From the NCBI RefSeq assembly GCF_002285635.2, contig NZ_CP023049.2, forward strand, positions 3,596,001-3,660,000: a stretch of 64,000 nucleotides of DNA. Reading direction: 5' to 3'. This document shows positions 62,953-64,000 of this stretch, in pieces (position 1 is the stretch's first letter; every line of letters starts with the position of its first letter). The notes under the pieces are model-generated. The model was not told where the DNA came from. It saw only the letters and a program-made list of their open reading frames with translations, and ran no database searches. This DNA comes from Chryseobacterium piperi. GTDB lineage: Bacteria; Bacteroidota; Bacteroidia; Flavobacteriales; Weeksellaceae. The position numbers were made by a program, and so were the translations under genes.

Positions 62953-64000
62953 TTATCCTTGTTCTATGGTATTAATGTCTTTCTCTACACAGACTGAAGC
63001 CTTCCAATAGATTATGCTTGCAAGCAATGCTACACCTGTTGCAGATAACAATGAGTAGCGTATGGCATTAACACTATATGTTTCGGATAAAAGATCATTA
63101 AAAAAACCTGGAACAGAGCTGCCAAAACCATGACCGATAAAGTTGCAGGAAATGGTTAATATTGCTGCTGCCAAAGTACGTACTTCTACACGCGTGACAG
63201 TCTGAGCTACACCCCAGGCTACTCCAATATGAAATGCGAGAAAGAATGTTGTAATGCCGAGTCCTATAATAGCCATTGCAGCACTGGTTGAGAATAAAAA
63301 CAACAGAGAAAAGGTTGCACACAAAAATGTTGCTATAGCAGGGATTTGTAAGATGTACTTATAGTCTTTCTTTCCAAAAGTATTGGAAAGCCATCCCCCA
63401 AGAAAAGCACCTGCAAGACCGGTTCCCCCTTTTACAACTCCAACAATCAATCCTATTTGCTTTCCGTCGAAGTGATAGATTCTTCTGAGGAAAGTTGCTT
63501 CCCATGTACTTAATGCATAAATCACGAAAGCTCCCATAGTGGTGGCGATCAGTACGAGACGGTAACTTCGCCGACTAAAAATGTCTTTGAGAGCTTCCCG
63601 TAAAGGAATTCCCAGCTCTTTTAGCTTATAATGCTCTTCTGAGCTGCCACGTAACGGTTCCTTCATGGTTAAGCGGATAACCAGAGCCAGTATAAGTCCT
63701 GGAGCTCCGGCAAAAAAGAAGGCGTACCGCCATCCTAACATTTGGCCGACAAGACCTGCAATGAGATAGCCTAAAAGTATTCCGAGATGGAGCCCTCCGG
63801 AATAAATGCTAAAGGCTTTAGGGCGCTTTTCTTTTGGGAAAAAATCAGAAAGAAGAGAATGCCCCGGAGCAGAACCCATTGATTCTCCAAAACCAACCAT
63901 GATTCTGGCAATAGTAAGCTGAAGAGTATTAGCCACCAGTCCACTAAAAGCGGTCATGGCGCTCCAGATAGTAAGCCCCGTAACAATAATATTCCTTCTA
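62953..64000 (-). CDS. MFS transporter, cut by the window edge
   Basis: At least 349 residues. The frame stays open to the window end (RRNIIVTGLTIWSAMTAF continues upstream of the internal ATG at 63957), so the N-terminal one or two membrane segments lie outside. Seen are RIMVGFGESMGSAPGHSLLSD, split here as the conserved RxxxGxGE of segment 4, FFPKEKRPKAFSIYSGG and RYAFFFAGAPG, typical of the sugar-acid/spinster-like branch of the major facilitator superfamily. The C-terminal six segments are complete. The substrate cannot be predicted. Confidence 0.9.
   Translation of the reverse strand, partial: RRNIIVTGLTIWSAMTAFSGLVANTLQLTIARIMVGFGESMGSAPGHSLLSDFFPKEKRPKAFSIYSGGLHLGILLGYLIAGLVGQMLGWRYAFFFAGAPGLILALVIRLTMKEPLRGSSEEHYKLKELGIPLREALKDIFSRRSYRLVLIATTMGAFVIYALSTWEATFLRRIYHFDGKQIGLIVGVVKGGTGLAGAFLGGWLSNTFGKKDYKYILQIPAIATFLCATFSLLFLFSTSAAMAIIGLGITTFFLAFHIGVAWGVAQTVTRVEVRTLAAAILTISCNFIGHGFGSSVPGFFNDLLSETYSVNAIRYSLLSATGVALLASIIYWKASVCVEKDINTIEQG

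Overview
The window looks like chromosome of a flavobacterium (Bacteroidota, Weeksellaceae), most likely Chryseobacterium or a close relative. The support is low GC, promoter boxes of the Bacteroidota form TAnnTTTG, a protein with a type IX secretion (T9SS) sorting tail, a flexirubin/dialkylresorcinol (dar) pigment cluster, and rRNA operons whose 16S 3' end lacks the usual CCUCC anti-Shine-Dalgarno. The genus is inferred; no database search was possible.

Layout. (1) 241-6705, plus strand: a compact RiPP operon with a full-length LanB dehydratase, a LanC-like cyclase that has lost two of its three zinc ligands, and an ABC exporter with an N-terminal C39 leader peptidase. No precursor peptide lies inside the window. 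(2) 6721-26088, minus strand: a pigment/lipid cluster of the flexirubin/aryl-polyene type. Read from its promoter it encodes an MMPL exporter fused to an acyltransferase, DarA, DarB, two hotdog dehydratases, a small unknown protein, a BtrH-like protein, an ABC exporter pair, a thioesterase, two active-looking ketosynthases, two degenerate ketosynthase-like proteins and an ACP. After a 550-base gap come a NodB deacetylase, a LolA-like carrier, a lipoprotein, a third hotdog protein, a small exported protein and a GT2-DUF2062 protein. The genes for the aryl starter and for keto reduction are absent and must lie elsewhere. (3) 26275-31634, plus: a small membrane protein, an EpsG-like protein, and a large secreted T9SS substrate with a duplicated domain. 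(4) 31927-48974, plus: topA, a ureohydrolase-fold protein without metal ligands, a capsule/exopolysaccharide block (GT2, WecA-type transferase, Wza-like lipoprotein, Wzc-like kinase), then the envelope genes DUF6089-like, uppS, bamA and two ompH/skp, a thioesterase, rfbD and an exported protein. (5) 49369-62122: two tandem, same-direction and near-identical rRNA operons (16S-tRNAIle-tRNAAla-23S-5S), about 6.9 kb apart, each with two promoters and a strong terminator. (6) 62221-64000, minus: an outer-membrane-like protein and an MFS transporter cut by the window edge.

Functional logic. DarB and DarA should join two fatty chains into the dialkylresorcinol half of flexirubin. The KS/ACP/dehydratase set should build a polyene chain, and the LolA, MMPL, ABC and lipoprotein genes should move the product to the outer membrane. 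The 35-41 kb block starts undecaprenyl-linked glycan synthesis and exports it; UppS supplies the lipid carrier, and BamA and Skp build the outer-membrane proteins.

The points most worth a second look are the LanC-like protein without a complete zinc site, the altered 16S anti-SD with very short or absent 5' leaders, the three-part MMPL fusion, the degenerate ketosynthases and the tandem rRNA operons.
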